The position numbers were made by a program, and so were the translations under genes. Positions 31,799 through 40,659 of a stretch of DNA of 52,267 nucleotides are shown piece after piece (within the stretch, counting starts at the first letter, position 1; each line of letters starts with the position of its first letter). The stretch covers positions 1 through 52,267 of the forward strand of contig CANMWK010000023.1 in the NCBI GenBank assembly GCA_947501615.1, written 5' to 3'. The notes under the pieces are model-generated. The model had not been told where the DNA came from and ran no database searches. It was given only the letters and a program-made list of their open reading frames with translations. The stretch comes from an uncultured Tenacibaculum sp. GTDB lineage: Bacteria; Bacteroidota; Bacteroidia; Flavobacteriales; Flavobacteriaceae.

Positions 31799-33218
31799 AG
31801 CTGTAGTTTTTTATAAATTCTAAGGCTTCATTTTCATTTGGAAGCTTTATTGTTTCCCTTTTTTTAATCTGTTCCTTAAAGTATTTTTCAAATTCTTGAT
31901 CAGAAAAGTTAAAACTACCATTTTTTTCTTTCACACCTGCTTTATACATATTTTGAAGCCACTTTTGTGTTACAACTTTCTTTATAACATTTTGGATTTC
32001 AATTTTGTCAAATTCAGTTTCAGTAATCAGATAATCAAAGGACAATTGGGATATACTGTTTTTAAGAATTTCAAACATTTTTTTAGAATCATCATCGCTT
32101 ATTAAGTCAGCTATTTTTTTTACTCCAACCGAACCCCCTAATCCTCCAAGAATTCCTCCAATTATTCCACCTGCGGCAACTCCAATTGGACCACCTGCTG
32201 CTCCAATTGTTGCTCCTCCTATAGCCCCACCAATTCCTCCTCCAACACCACCAACATTGACTGCTAAATTTTTGCTAAACTGATTCCAAGAAATTTTATT
32301 GCTAAATATTGCCTTATAAAAATCAGGAATTGTGATTATTGTTGTTGTGACTACTGCTGTTACAGCATTTGTCCTCAATAGTTTTGTCGCACTATTTTTT
32401 GCAGCAGCTCCACTTATGTTTTTTCCTAATAAAGTTGAAGTTGTTTTATGAATTACACTTTTTCCTACGTTGGTTTGGTAAATTGTATCTACTACTCTTC
32501 TCGAAATTGTAGTGCTAAAAGCAGCAAAACTTCTACCTAATGTTGTTCTTAAGAATTGTTGGGTTAAAACTCCAGTAGCAAGAATAAAACCACCAGACTT
32601 TAATGCAGAAGCTGTTGATATTTTAAAAGCATCCAAATTTGACATTCCATTCCATTTACAATTAGCATATTGTATTCCAAATGAAATACCAAAAGCATAT
32701 GCACTTATTACGCATTGACTTTTGATATCAAATAAAATAGAATCTATATTTCCAGCTTTTGCGATATTCCTTGCTTGTTTATATGAAACACTTCCTTTTT
32801 TGATTATGTTTTTTGCCTCACTTGGATTAGTATAGCCTTCAACTTTCCCTTCTTTTATTTTTTTAGCCATTATTTTCAAGGCTTCATCATATTGGTCGCT
32901 TGGAACTTCTAATGTTTGATTAGAATATTTATATTTTCCTGTATTTATATCGAATGATGAATCAACAGATCTTTTCGCTGAATTGTAATATTTTGTTTGA
33001 ATTAGCTGTCCGTTTACAATTCTATCTGCTCCATTTTTTTCATTGAATAGCCCGACTTTTTCAACATTTTTTCCTTTTAATATGTCTGTCAGTGCATTTG
33101 CATCTTCAGCGGAAAATCCGTGTCCACTATTTGTTTTATATTTAGTCCACTGTTGATTTTCCATACTATTAGCAGACGCTGTAGTGAAGGATGTTTTTAT
33201 ATTGTCTTTCTTTCTCAT
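31797..33218 (-). CDS. Glycine-zipper membrane protein, possible effector (473 aa)
   Basis: The ATG at 33216-33218 (MRKKDNIKTSFTTASANSMENQQW) is preferred to the TTG at 33236. The N-terminal 130 residues are polar (SGHGFSAEDANALTDILKGKNVEKVGLFNEKNGADRIV ... QTKYYNSAKRSVDSSFD). A mixed hydrophobic region follows, then a long glycine zipper (GGVGGGIGGAIGGATIG and GAAGGPIGVAAGGIIGG, then ILGGLGGSVG; about residues 325-370) and a charged C-terminus. Glycine zippers insert into membranes and occur in bacteriocins, pore formers and channel proteins. No catalytic motif was recognised. Its stop codon TAA is formed by the cassette-edge core itself (GCTAAC on the coding strand). Sole gene of its cassette, with a 125-bp leader. 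Confidence 0.72.
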   Translation of the reverse strand: MRKKDNIKTSFTTASANSMENQQWTKYKTNSGHGFSAEDANALTDILKGKNVEKVGLFNEKNGADRIVNGQLIQTKYYNSAKRSVDSSFDINTGKYKYSNQTLEVPSDQYDEALKIMAKKIKEGKVEGYTNPSEAKNIIKKGSVSYKQARNIAKAGNIDSILFDIKSQCVISAYAFGISFGIQYANCKWNGMSNLDAFKISTASALKSGGFILATGVLTQQFLRTTLGRSFAAFSTTISRRVVDTIYQTNVGKSVIHKTTSTLLGKNISGAAAKNSATKLLRTNAVTAVVTTTIITIPDFYKAIFSNKISWNQFSKNLAVNVGGVGGGIGGAIGGATIGAAGGPIGVAAGGIIGGILGGLGGSVGVKKIADLISDDDSKKMFEILKNSISQLSFDYLITETEFDKIEIQNVIKKVVTQKWLQNMYKAGVKEKNGSFNFSDQEFEKYFKEQIKKRETIKLPNENEALEFIKNYS

Positions 33219-33363
33219 TTTGTAAATCTCGACCAACGTTAAATTTATTATTGATTATCAGTTGTTTATGATTTTATGAAATTATCCCAAAATCAACTCC
33301 AATTTACATCTTTTTTGACGTTAGTTCAAGGAATTAATCGGTTCCTGATTGGGAATTACAGCT

Positions 33364-33491
33364 AACGGTTTCGGCTATGAGTAGTTGCTTATTAGGGAAC
33401 TAATTTAGCAAAAGGGGAGTAATCTGAGGAATATTCAGAGAATATTCCGACTGGCGATTAGGTACTCAAGCAATTACTTATAGCCATTGTT
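33364..33491 (-). other. attC-like site, 124 bp class
   Basis: AAC 33364-33366 to GTT 33489-33491. Left arm GGCTATGAGTAGTTGC pairs with right arm GCAATTACTTATAGCC. The apex contains a GGAATATTCAGAGAATATTCC inverted repeat. Confidence 0.88.
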
Positions 33492-33934
33492 GTATGTTGC
33501 GTTTTTATAAGTTAGCATTTTACTTATTGTTAACTAATTTGTTCTATCGATTGTCTAAGATAATTACAGTTTATTTTAAATGCTTTTTATACTTGTTACA
33601 TCTTAAGGCTGTCCTTATTAAATTAGATTCGGTCATCTTTTTATTGTTTGAGCTTTATTAAAGTCTGTGTTCTTGGAGTTCTATCCTATGATTGAGTAAC
33701 AAGTTTAATCATCTAAACTAATATGGTGGTTGGTTTAGTTACATAGTCAATAAAGACAGTCTTATTTGTTCATTCTTTAAACGCTATTGTTTTTATTGAT
33801 TCATGGCATTGATGAGAATAATAATTTTTTTATAAATAAATTTTATGAGTTGTAGACTCTAGTTAATTCCTCAGATGCCAAAAAAAATTAGGTGTAAAAA
33901 TCATTAAAGACCACTAGAACTTAGGCGTAAAAAT
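33492..33934. other. Non-coding stretch downstream of TonB-C gene
   Basis: 443 bp without a credible ORF on either strand. It is AT-rich and holds several short stop-laden remnants, with no clear repeat of the NC families and no strong hairpin. It may be the decayed end of a longer cassette; the 1.99-kb cassette runs 33489-35477. Confidence 0.5.
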
Positions 33935-34579
33935 TTAGTTTTTATTAGGGATATCAGGAAAATGGACAATTTCAACTTCTATTTCATTTCCATATGTTAT
34001 TCGAACAGAACACAATACTGGTACATTAATTCCGTTTTTAGAACCTGGTTTCATCGAAGGTATTTTCTTGAATACTCTTGCTACTTCTGCTTGAACAATT
34101 ATTTCAGAATGTCTTATTTTCATTCCAGAGACTTTTCCATCTTTACCAATCACAAAAAAGGCTTCTATTTGTTTGGGTTTTGATAGACCTAAAGATTTAG
34201 AGATATTCAAATTAAATTCTTGTTTTATAAATGAGGATATACTTTTTTTGAAACATTCCTTTATTTCGTTTGGAGAAATATTTTCGCAACCATAGAAAAC
34301 TGGTACATTATCTACATCTTTTAATGGAGTCCTACCAATAGGAAGATAATCATCAAAGTTACCATCCCTAGATATTAGGCTACATAAGCTTAACATTGCC
34401 AGTTCTTCTTCTTCATTAATGCCTTCTTGAATCTGCAACTGATGATGGATAGCATTGATTTTTGTAATCAGATCACTTTTAGAATTTTGTTTACATGAAA
34501 TAAACGATAAGCCAAATATGGGAAGAAATAATAATAACTGATAGGAGGTTTTTCTATTTAAATTTAAAAAGCAATTCAT
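33935..34579 (-). CDS. Lipoprotein with TonB C-terminal-like domain
   Basis: The ATG at 34577-34579 (MNCFLNLNRKTSYQLLLFLPIFGLSFISC) gives a lipoprotein signal with the Cys near residue 29, so it is preferred to the upstream start at 34612. The mature protein has a C-terminal domain (FFVIGKDGKVSGMKIRHSEIIVQAEVARVFKKIPSMKPGSKNGINVPVLCSVRITYG) with the pattern of TonB C-terminal domains: a GxVxxxxIxxS strand, a helix, then MxPGxxxGxxVxV. In many Bacteroidota lipoproteins this domain is detached from energy transduction. It is the second gene of its cassette, about 95 bp after the LytTR regulator, which may control it. Confidence 0.82.
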   Translation of the reverse strand: MNCFLNLNRKTSYQLLLFLPIFGLSFISCKQNSKSDLITKINAIHHQLQIQEGINEEEELAMLSLCSLISRDGNFDDYLPIGRTPLKDVDNVPVFYGCENISPNEIKECFKKSISSFIKQEFNLNISKSLGLSKPKQIEAFFVIGKDGKVSGMKIRHSEIIVQAEVARVFKKIPSMKPGSKNGINVPVLCSVRITYGNEIEVEIVHFPDIPNKN

Positions 34580-34674
34580 ATGATTTATTTTTACATTATT
34601 AGTTAACACCAAAATACATTAAATGTCTAGCAGAAACACCAAAACAATAGTAGTTTGGTATAAAATATACGGTT

Positions 34675-35424
34675 TTAGGTATGAATTTTATGATTTAAAA
34701 TATTGTCCTTGTATTTTTTAGAAACAGAAATTTCCATTTGGGTAAGATATATAGTATTTCGATTTTTCCAAGATTGAAAATGCATTGGATTAATTAAATG
34801 TGAGCGATGAACTTGAATTAAAAAATCTAAATTTTCTTGAACTACCTTAAGAGAAGAGCGTATTAGTTTTGAAGTTAGTTGATCATTCCGAAGAAAAAAT
34901 ATCTCAACATAATTCTGAGAATTCGTAACACAGATTAAATCAGACTTATTGATGTTTAGAATATCTAATCTATTCTTCCCTTTAATGGTTATTTTATCAT
35001 GTTTTATAGGGATAAATTTTATTAAGTAAATTCTAGCTAAAAATAAAATTGGTGTTGTAATTAATGCAGACTTTAGAATAATAAAATTTAAAAACTCAAA
35101 AAAATTATATATACCATTATGAATTGGACTTTTATAATATATATAGGAAATTATTAAATAAACCACATGAAAAAGAAAGAGAACCAGAAGTTCAAATCCA
35201 AAGTTCCATTTTAGATTTTTTTTATAGATTAAACTTTGAAAGATTGTAATTAAACTATAAGAAATAAATGCAATAATACTAAAGCTAATACTTGTTTTAG
35301 TCCAATTGAAATTTAAAGTTCCATTATCAAAAGGCCTAATAAAATAGGCGAAGAGAAAAATCCATATACTTATAAAAACTCCAATAATTAGGTGATGATT
35401 AATCGAAGGGTTTAGTTTATTCAT
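34675..35424 (-). CDS. LytTR-family membrane regulator
   Basis: A 249-residue protein with four membrane helices in the first 140 residues (HLIIGVFISIWIFLFAYFI; FSIIAFISYSLITIFQSLI; LLVLFLFHVVYLIISYIYY; IILKSALITTPILFLARIYLI). A LytTR DNA-binding domain follows (LDILNINKSDLICVTNSQNYVEIFFLRNDQLTSKLIRSSLKVVQENLDFLIQVHRSHLINPMHF ... VSKKYKDNIL). The NYVE and RSHLIN motifs are diagnostic. This membrane-LytTR arrangement is common in flavobacteria. First gene of its cassette; ATG at 35422-35424, about 50 bp from the edge. Its nearest downstream gene is the TonB-C lipoprotein. Confidence 0.9.
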   Translation of the reverse strand: MNKLNPSINHHLIIGVFISIWIFLFAYFIRPFDNGTLNFNWTKTSISFSIIAFISYSLITIFQSLIYKKNLKWNFGFELLVLFLFHVVYLIISYIYYKSPIHNGIYNFFEFLNFIILKSALITTPILFLARIYLIKFIPIKHDKITIKGKNRLDILNINKSDLICVTNSQNYVEIFFLRNDQLTSKLIRSSLKVVQENLDFLIQVHRSHLINPMHFQSWKNRNTIYLTQMEISVSKKYKDNILNHKIHT

Positions 35425-35474
35425 TTGTTTTTAGTTTGTTGCTAACCACCTGATTTTTTTTCTAAGTAACATAC

Positions 35475-35661
35475 AACGTTTAGTATAAGAAACGTAGGGC
35501 AGTTGATAAGCTTATCGTTTCGGTTTAATACTTAGCTAAATATAAATATTTTGCTTTTATCTTTTCTTCTATAAATGCCAAATTTTATATTTAGCGGACT
35601 CTGTTAATATGCACAGAACTTTCGGTTTATCACAAACGCCCTATGTTTTTTATACATTGTT
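35475..35661 (-). other. attC-like site, 187 bp class
   Basis: AAC 35475-35477 to GTT 35659-35661. Arms GTATAAGAAACGTAGGGC and GCCCTATGTTTTTTATAC pair. It bounds the four-gene defence-like cassette (GTTGTGTTTTCG on its left edge; GAAACACAAC at 39997-40006). Confidence 0.87.
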
Positions 35662-35693
35662 GTGTTTTCGTACTTTCTTTCGCAAACTTGCTA

Positions 35694-35780
35694 GCGTTGG
35701 CAAAGTCATACTTTTTTGCAATTTTTGGCTTAAGCGATGGTTAGTACAAATTGCAAATGGGTATGACTTTAAGCGTTGGC
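35694..35780. repeat. Isolated hairpin flanked by 8-bp direct repeats
   Basis: Direct repeats GCGTTGGC (35694-35701 and 35773-35780) enclose a long stem built of two blocks: AAAGTCATAC (35702-35711) with GTATGACTTT (35761-35770), and TTTGCAATTT (35715-35724) with AAATTGCAAA (35748-35757). It lies between the attC and the stop of the DUF262 gene. Possible roles are a strong terminator for the operon or a small inserted element with a target duplication. Confidence 0.75.
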
Positions 35781-35783
35781 TTT

Positions 35784-37385
35784 TTAATTTATTAAATCAC
35801 TATACTGTAATCCCAAATTTTGGACAAATTCTTTTTCCTCAACCTCAATAATCTTAAGTCTTTCAGCTAATCCTCTTTCAAATTCTCTTTGATTATGAAA
35901 TTCCATTATCCTTTTATTTATGAAATATTTCTCTCGAAAATCTATATTTTTTATTTCCAATAAAAAGGACATTTCTTTTGGTTTTTTAAACTGAAAAGGT
36001 AAATCTTTTTCAGATGTTTTAGTATAAATAATTAATGGAATAAGATTAGAGTGTTTTTTTACTCCTTTGTATAAGTATGTCAATTTTAAAGTTTCAATAT
36101 CTTCTGAGTTTATTGGATTAAATCCATTCGAATAATTAAGTAAAAATAATTGATAAGCTTTAGATCTTACACTTCCTGAGGAAACAGATTTAGGAAGATC
36201 TGCTGTAGAAAACTTATGATTTGACTTATCGAAAAATACAGGGTTTACTAATTCATTTTCAGTGAAATGTATAAATTGTTCAAATGCTAAACGAATTTTA
36301 CTTAATGAAAAAATTGTAAAGTAATTTGAATAAGTTGTAATCCAAAACCATTCTTTTAGCTTAGAAAATTGTTGTGAATTTGGATTTTCAACATTATTAA
36401 AGAAATGAGTTAAGAAAATTAATTGATTATTGTATGGTAAAAGTTTTTTATCAATTACAAGAAGTTCTTCAAAGAGAAATTTTATCGCTTTTTTTATACT
36501 ATTAATAGTTTTAATTGATATGTATTGAAAGTCTGAACGAGTAGCTAATTCCTCTAGGTCTTGGTCAAAATAAACTTTGCCAAACGAATTCTGAATACAT
36601 TGAACTAATATTTCTCGTTTAATACTTTCAAAATTATACTCTTTTAAGTCCTCTAAGAGTAATGTAAATAGTTCTCCAAGATTAAAGCCATCTTCATTTG
36701 ATGTTAAAGCCGAAAGCATCCAATCTGAAGATATTTCGACACCTTTAGAATTAATTCTTGAAAATATATCTACAGCGTCTTTGATAGTTCCTCCTAATAT
36801 TTCAATTGAAGGGATTTGGTAGTCGATCAAAGTCGAAGATAATTGTTTTGCACGTTCAATATATTTATTAAGGTTTGGGTCTTCTCTTAGTTCATTCCTT
36901 AAATTATCGATATAATCTAAAAACTCATATGTGTCAATTAAAATATAAACTGGTACATCAGTTATTGAAGATGCACTTTTCATTTTAAATATTTGCTCAT
37001 CAAGATTATAAAACATAGTAAAATGTTTTTCTAAAATTGTTTTATCATATTTCAATTGTGTCTTATTAGGATTAGTTAAGCAGCCAAATAAAGTTGATAA
37101 TCTTTGAAAACCATCCAAAACATAAAAATAGTTTGTTTCATCTAAATGTTTAATCTTGTATGGACCAATTTGACCTTTGTTAGAAAAACTTTTTAACGGT
37201 TGCCATAATAATATTGACCCAATAGGATATTCTTTACTAATACTATCAAAAAGCTCAATTTTTTCTTTATCACGCCAAACAAAATCACGTTGAAATGTTG
37301 GAATTTTAAACCTTCCTTCTTCTATTAATGTCATAAATTTCATTAATCTATGAACATCTGGTTTTACTTGTATTTGCTTTCTCAT
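35784..37385 (-). CDS. DUF262 (GmrS-type, ParB-like) protein
   Basis: A 533-residue cytosolic protein whose N-terminal 110 residues carry the DUF262 motifs: KIPTFQRDFVW (about 27-37), PIGSILLWQP and VLDGFQRLSTLFG (D91-G-F-Q-R95, a DGQQR variant). DUF262 is the NTPase/DNA-nicking part of GmrSD and BrxU type IV restriction enzymes and recurs in other defence systems. The usual C-terminal DUF1524 HNH nuclease is not visible; the C-terminal 400 residues are helical and unrecognised. It overlaps the TOPRIM-like gene by 4 bp (ATGA), so it is coupled to it and is the last gene of the operon. Confidence 0.88.
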   Translation of the reverse strand: MRKQIQVKPDVHRLMKFMTLIEEGRFKIPTFQRDFVWRDKEKIELFDSISKEYPIGSILLWQPLKSFSNKGQIGPYKIKHLDETNYFYVLDGFQRLSTLFGCLTNPNKTQLKYDKTILEKHFTMFYNLDEQIFKMKSASSITDVPVYILIDTYEFLDYIDNLRNELREDPNLNKYIERAKQLSSTLIDYQIPSIEILGGTIKDAVDIFSRINSKGVEISSDWMLSALTSNEDGFNLGELFTLLLEDLKEYNFESIKREILVQCIQNSFGKVYFDQDLEELATRSDFQYISIKTINSIKKAIKFLFEELLVIDKKLLPYNNQLIFLTHFFNNVENPNSQQFSKLKEWFWITTYSNYFTIFSLSKIRLAFEQFIHFTENELVNPVFFDKSNHKFSTADLPKSVSSGSVRSKAYQLFLLNYSNGFNPINSEDIETLKLTYLYKGVKKHSNLIPLIIYTKTSEKDLPFQFKKPKEMSFLLEIKNIDFREKYFINKRIMEFHNQREFERGLAERLKIIEVEEKEFVQNLGLQYSDLIN

Positions 37386-38359
37386 ATTAGCTCAGTAATT
37401 TTAGCCAAAAGATCTTCTAGCTCTCTTGGGTTTTCTTGATGTGCTGTTCTCTGTTTTAATTGATCTTTAGTAGCATTTAGAAATAGTTTTGGAAATTCTG
37501 ATTTGATGTTTTTATAATTCATCTTATTTTTTAAAGCTTTGTAACTTTTGTCAGATAAATCTTGGAAGAGATTCAATATATTTTCATCAAGCTTATTTCT
37601 ATTTTTATTTTGAAATCCTTTCTCCACATCAAAATAGTCTTTGGGAATTGGATTTAGTGCTTTATAAGCATTTATATATTCATCGTGACCAACTATTGTC
37701 CCAATGATTTCATCAGGAATATAATTTTCAATTTCTCGCTTTTCTAAAATATGGAAAGGCACATTATTTTCTCCTAAATATTCTTCTAACTTTACTCGTG
37801 ATACACTTGTATCATTAGGATATCTTTTGTCACTGTCAATAAGTACATAAAGCCTAAGGTAATTATGTTCCTTTTTAGGTAAAAAAAGAAAGTTAGATTT
37901 TCTCGCTTCAATAAAATTCTTAATATTACCGCATCCACCAGCATTTCCATATTCAACCCATCCATTTTGCTTTTGTCTTCTAATTTCAGAACCTTCCTCT
38001 TCGAATACAGATAGTAATGAATCAACGAAAAAACCATCATTTAGACTATTTTCCAAAATGATAATCAATGGTTGATTGAAAAATCTTTTAGCTTCTAATA
38101 TGTTAAATTCAGTTTCAGACGTTTCTTCAGAAACCGTATAATTTGGTACTGAACTTTCTTGAATAACGCGATTATAATGCTGTTCGGCTATTTCTCTTTC
38201 CGTATGTGGTAAATTAAGAAATAACTCAGAATCCAAAATTTCGGTAAACTCACAGAAATAATCATATCTATTTCTGTCTGAAAATAATCCTAATAATTGA
38301 TTAACCTCTTGTAAATTAGATTTTTTCGCAAATAGATTTGACTTTAACTCAATCAACAT
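37382..38359 (-). CDS. TOPRIM/DUF4435-like nuclease
   Basis: A 325-residue protein with a TOPRIM-like core. The acidic motif after the first strand is PLIIILENSLNDGFFVDSLL (E103), the DxD motif is LYVLIDSDKRYP (D175, D177), and it is followed by FHILEKREIENYIPDEII (E207/E210). This last motif is highly typical of DUF4435 and OLD-family TOPRIM proteins, including AriB of the PARIS anti-phage system. The N-terminal 90 residues and the helical C-terminus are unassigned. It lies directly downstream of the ABC-type ATPase (1 bp gap) and overlaps the DUF262 gene by 4 bp. Nuclease activity on DNA or tRNA is inferred from the family. Confidence 0.82.
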   Translation of the reverse strand: MLIELKSNLFAKKSNLQEVNQLLGLFSDRNRYDYFCEFTEILDSELFLNLPHTEREIAEQHYNRVIQESSVPNYTVSEETSETEFNILEAKRFFNQPLIIILENSLNDGFFVDSLLSVFEEEGSEIRRQKQNGWVEYGNAGGCGNIKNFIEARKSNFLFLPKKEHNYLRLYVLIDSDKRYPNDTSVSRVKLEEYLGENNVPFHILEKREIENYIPDEIIGTIVGHDEYINAYKALNPIPKDYFDVEKGFQNKNRNKLDENILNLFQDLSDKSYKALKNKMNYKNIKSEFPKLFLNATKDQLKQRTAHQENPRELEDLLAKITELI

Positions 38360-38360
38360 A

Positions 38361-39542
38361 TTATTTATTGTTTAATTGGGCATTTCTAATTGCCATTGTT
38401 TCATCTAAAGTTTCACTAAAAACATTCTTTGGCCAAGAGGATACATTTCCATTATCATCAACATCTATTTTTTCTAATGAACTTGTATTATCTTTATTGT
38501 CATATTCTACAAAGTATATAGCAAGGCTATTTTTATCAATTGTCCTTTCAGCAACTAATCTTCTCAAGCGTAAAATGAAATTTTGAGAATGAGTTTCTAT
38601 TAAAAATTTTTTATTTGAAGATTTTGATGATAATGCAATTAATTCTGCTAAGTTTCCGTGAGCTGCTGGGTGTAAATGTAATTCAGGTTGTTCTAAAATA
38701 GTTAATACTTGTTTTTTGTCTTCCAAAAACGCACTTACTACAATCGGTAATGCTTGTGTCATTCCTTCTCCAACATCTTTAATATTTATACTAAAATTTG
38801 GGTCTTTTCTGAATAATTCGATTTTATAATCAGGTTTAGCTTTGTCATTTATTTGAATACCCCAACCGTCGAAATTTTTTTCATACCAGCCACTAACTTG
38901 TTTTAGTAATTTTCCTTCTCTTTTAACAAAGTCATTTATTAATATTTGATATGCATTCTCTCCTTTATTACCAACTTTTAGTGTTTTTGAACTGCCACTA
39001 ATGTTGTACGTTCTTTTAGGAATTTCTCTAAAAGGACCTACATAATTAGTGTTTAAACTTATGTCTAAACTTGTATTGTCAATTTTTGGATTAATATCTG
39101 TGATTTGAAAACCAGAAAATTCTACTTTATGGTTTAGTCTAGTAAATTCATCAAAGTATTCATCCTTTTTATCATTATAAGAGAGCTTTAAAATGTTGTT
39201 ATATTGCCATTTTCTGATTTTTGGTAAATCGGAATCTTTGACACCAGATGTAACTTCAACATCAAGGGAGTTTTTATTTTCTATAATAGAAAGCTCTAAA
39301 CTCCCTATTTCTCTACCATAAACTAGGTCTCTAAATTCAGCTCCAAGTTCAACACCGTTGTTATTATATAAAACAGGTTCATCATATTTGCCTAGAAGAG
39401 AGGTTTCCAACATTGTCGGTAGCTTTACTACAGCACTTTTACCAGAGCTATTTTTACCAATTATTACAGTTACTGGTTTAAAAACAATTTTCTGTTTTTC
39501 TTTGAAAGATTTGTAATTTTTAAAATATAATAAATCAATCAT
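38361..39542 (-). CDS. ABC-type (AAA_15/OLD-like) ATPase
   Basis: A 393-residue ATPase of the RecF/OLD/AriA kind. Walker A is IIGKNSSGKSAVV (G29-K36). The ABC-type signature region is IKDVGEGMTQALPIVVSAF, and Walker B is VLTILEQPELHLHPAAHGNLAELI, followed by the switch His in LIETHSQNFILRLRRLV. In PARIS the equivalent protein (AriA) holds the TOPRIM partner inactive until a phage trigger appears. Here it sits between the XRE gene (8 bp overlap) and the TOPRIM-like gene (1 bp gap), giving one tight operon. Length and order fit a PARIS-like sensor; the added DUF262 gene is unusual. Confidence 0.9.
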   Translation of the reverse strand: MIDLLYFKNYKSFKEKQKIVFKPVTVIIGKNSSGKSAVVKLPTMLETSLLGKYDEPVLYNNNGVELGAEFRDLVYGREIGSLELSIIENKNSLDVEVTSGVKDSDLPKIRKWQYNNILKLSYNDKKDEYFDEFTRLNHKVEFSGFQITDINPKIDNTSLDISLNTNYVGPFREIPKRTYNISGSSKTLKVGNKGENAYQILINDFVKREGKLLKQVSGWYEKNFDGWGIQINDKAKPDYKIELFRKDPNFSINIKDVGEGMTQALPIVVSAFLEDKKQVLTILEQPELHLHPAAHGNLAELIALSSKSSNKKFLIETHSQNFILRLRRLVAERTIDKNSLAIYFVEYDNKDNTSSLEKIDVDDNGNVSSWPKNVFSETLDETMAIRNAQLNNK

Positions 39543-39825
39543 TATAGTTTTCTTTTATTAAATTTATAGCATCCATTGCATTTTCAGTATCATCACTAAT
39601 TACTTTTTCAATTTTATCTGCTAGCCATAGAGTTCGAAGTTCTCTTTCATTTAATTCTAATACTTTTGATATTTTACTGATTTGTATTTTATTAGCCTTT
39701 CGATCTCCTTTTTCAATTTTACTTATCAAGGCAGTATCAACTTCTAAAAAAGCAGTAAGTTGCCGTAATAACATATCTTTACTTTCTCTAGCTTCCCTTA
39801 TTTTTTGTCCGAAATAATTATTCAT
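39535..39825 (-). CDS. XRE-family regulator of the defence-like operon
   Basis: The ATG at 39823-39825 (MNNYFGQKIREARESKDMLLRQLTAFLEVDTALISKIEKGDRKANKIQISKISKVLELNERELRTLWLADKIEKVI) gives a 96-residue protein. Its first 65 residues are a Cro/C1 helix-turn-helix; a TTG at 39840 is a weaker alternative. Such proteins resemble the phage-like repressors that head many restriction and defence operons. It overlaps the ATPase gene by 8 bp and is preceded by a pair of TTGTCAA repeats, so autoregulation is likely. Confidence 0.87.
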   Translation of the reverse strand: MNNYFGQKIREARESKDMLLRQLTAFLEVDTALISKIEKGDRKANKIQISKISKVLELNERELRTLWLADKIEKVISDDTENAMDAINLIKENYND

Positions 39826-39857
39826 AGCTTTTATTTTCAAGATTTCATTTTACTGTC

Positions 39858-39874
39858 TTGTCAATATTTGTCAA
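39858..39874 (-). promoter_or_regulatory. Paired TTGTCAA repeats, putative operator
   Basis: Direct repeats TTGTCAA at 39858-39864 and 39868-39874 are spaced 10 bp, one helical turn, and lie 33-50 bp upstream of the XRE start. On the coding strand they read TTGACAA. Position and spacing suit a repressor dimer site at the promoter of the four-gene operon. Confidence 0.5.
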
Positions 39875-40003
39875 ATATAATATCTTTTTATGAAATTGAT
39901 TTTGAGCGTTTGGGAATTTTAGCTCTTTTGGTTTTAGACCGTTGGCAATATGTGTTGGCAAAAACCGAAAGTGCTTAAATATGCGGCTGGTCGTATGAAA
40001 CAC

Positions 40004-40127
40004 AACGTTCCAACTAAAGAGTGTTGCTTTAGTTTCGCGTAAATTTAGTAAAAATGACGGACTTTAGTTCGTCTGCGTGATTTTCCCAAGTGGGAAAATC
40101 CGCCTGCAATGCTTTTTAGTTATTGTT
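40004..40127 (-). other. attC-like site, 124 bp class (NC1 type)
   Basis: AAC 40004-40006 to GTT 40125-40127, same arms as at 6973. The right core reads GTTAATGCG. Confidence 0.88.
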
Positions 40128-40445
40128 AATGCGCGTTTTTTTTATCAGCTCGAACCATTTTAAATATGCGGCAGTAAAAAGTTTTTCAATTTTTCATTCC
40201 GATTCCGTCCTGTTTTACTGCCTTAAAAGCATAGAGAAAGTATATAAGATTTCCCAGAACTTTAATCAGTTAAAAGTTTATAGATTAGCTTGAAAAAAAG
40301 CGATTTTTTCATCCTTTTTACTCCGCAAAAATTCCATACTGCTTATTTTTTTATCGCTTTTTTTTCTTTGTGTTAAGCACTAGACTTTAAAAGTTAGCCT
40401 AATTTATTCGCTGTTATTTCATCAAGCTTTATTATGCGCTTTAAC
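40125..40445 (-). repeat. Geneless cassette NC1, copy 8
   Basis: 321 bp, no ORF. The AAAAAAAGCGAT/ATCGCTTTTTTT stem is intact. Confidence 0.85.
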
Positions 40446-40633
40446 GGTCTTGTATATGAAACTTAGCGCTGAAAATAAGCGATAATTTTCGGATAAACCA
40501 CAAGCCGAATTTTTAAATTTTACTATTTATTTTACTTTTGGGAAATCGTCAAATTTAAAAATTTGACGACTTCCTAAAAATGCCCAAATCTTTGTTTTAT
40601 CAAAGACTCGCGCTATTTTTTATATACGTTGTT
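40443..40633 (-). other. attC-like site, 187 bp class
   Basis: AAC 40443-40445 to GTT 40631-40633 (a second GTT lies 3 bp to the left). Arms GTATATGAAACTTAGCGC and GCGCTATTTTTTATATAC pair. Inner AATTTTTAAATTT/AAATTTAAAAATTT stem. Confidence 0.85.
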
Positions 40634-40659
40634 GTGCACAGGCTTTTCGCTTTATGTTT

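Noticed and set aside
33240..33363. Second attC beginning with AACGTTAAAT near 33235
   Set aside because: The start resembles the site at 74, but no matching right half with GTT and pairing arms follows before 33364; it is treated as leader sequence of the glycine-zipper gene.
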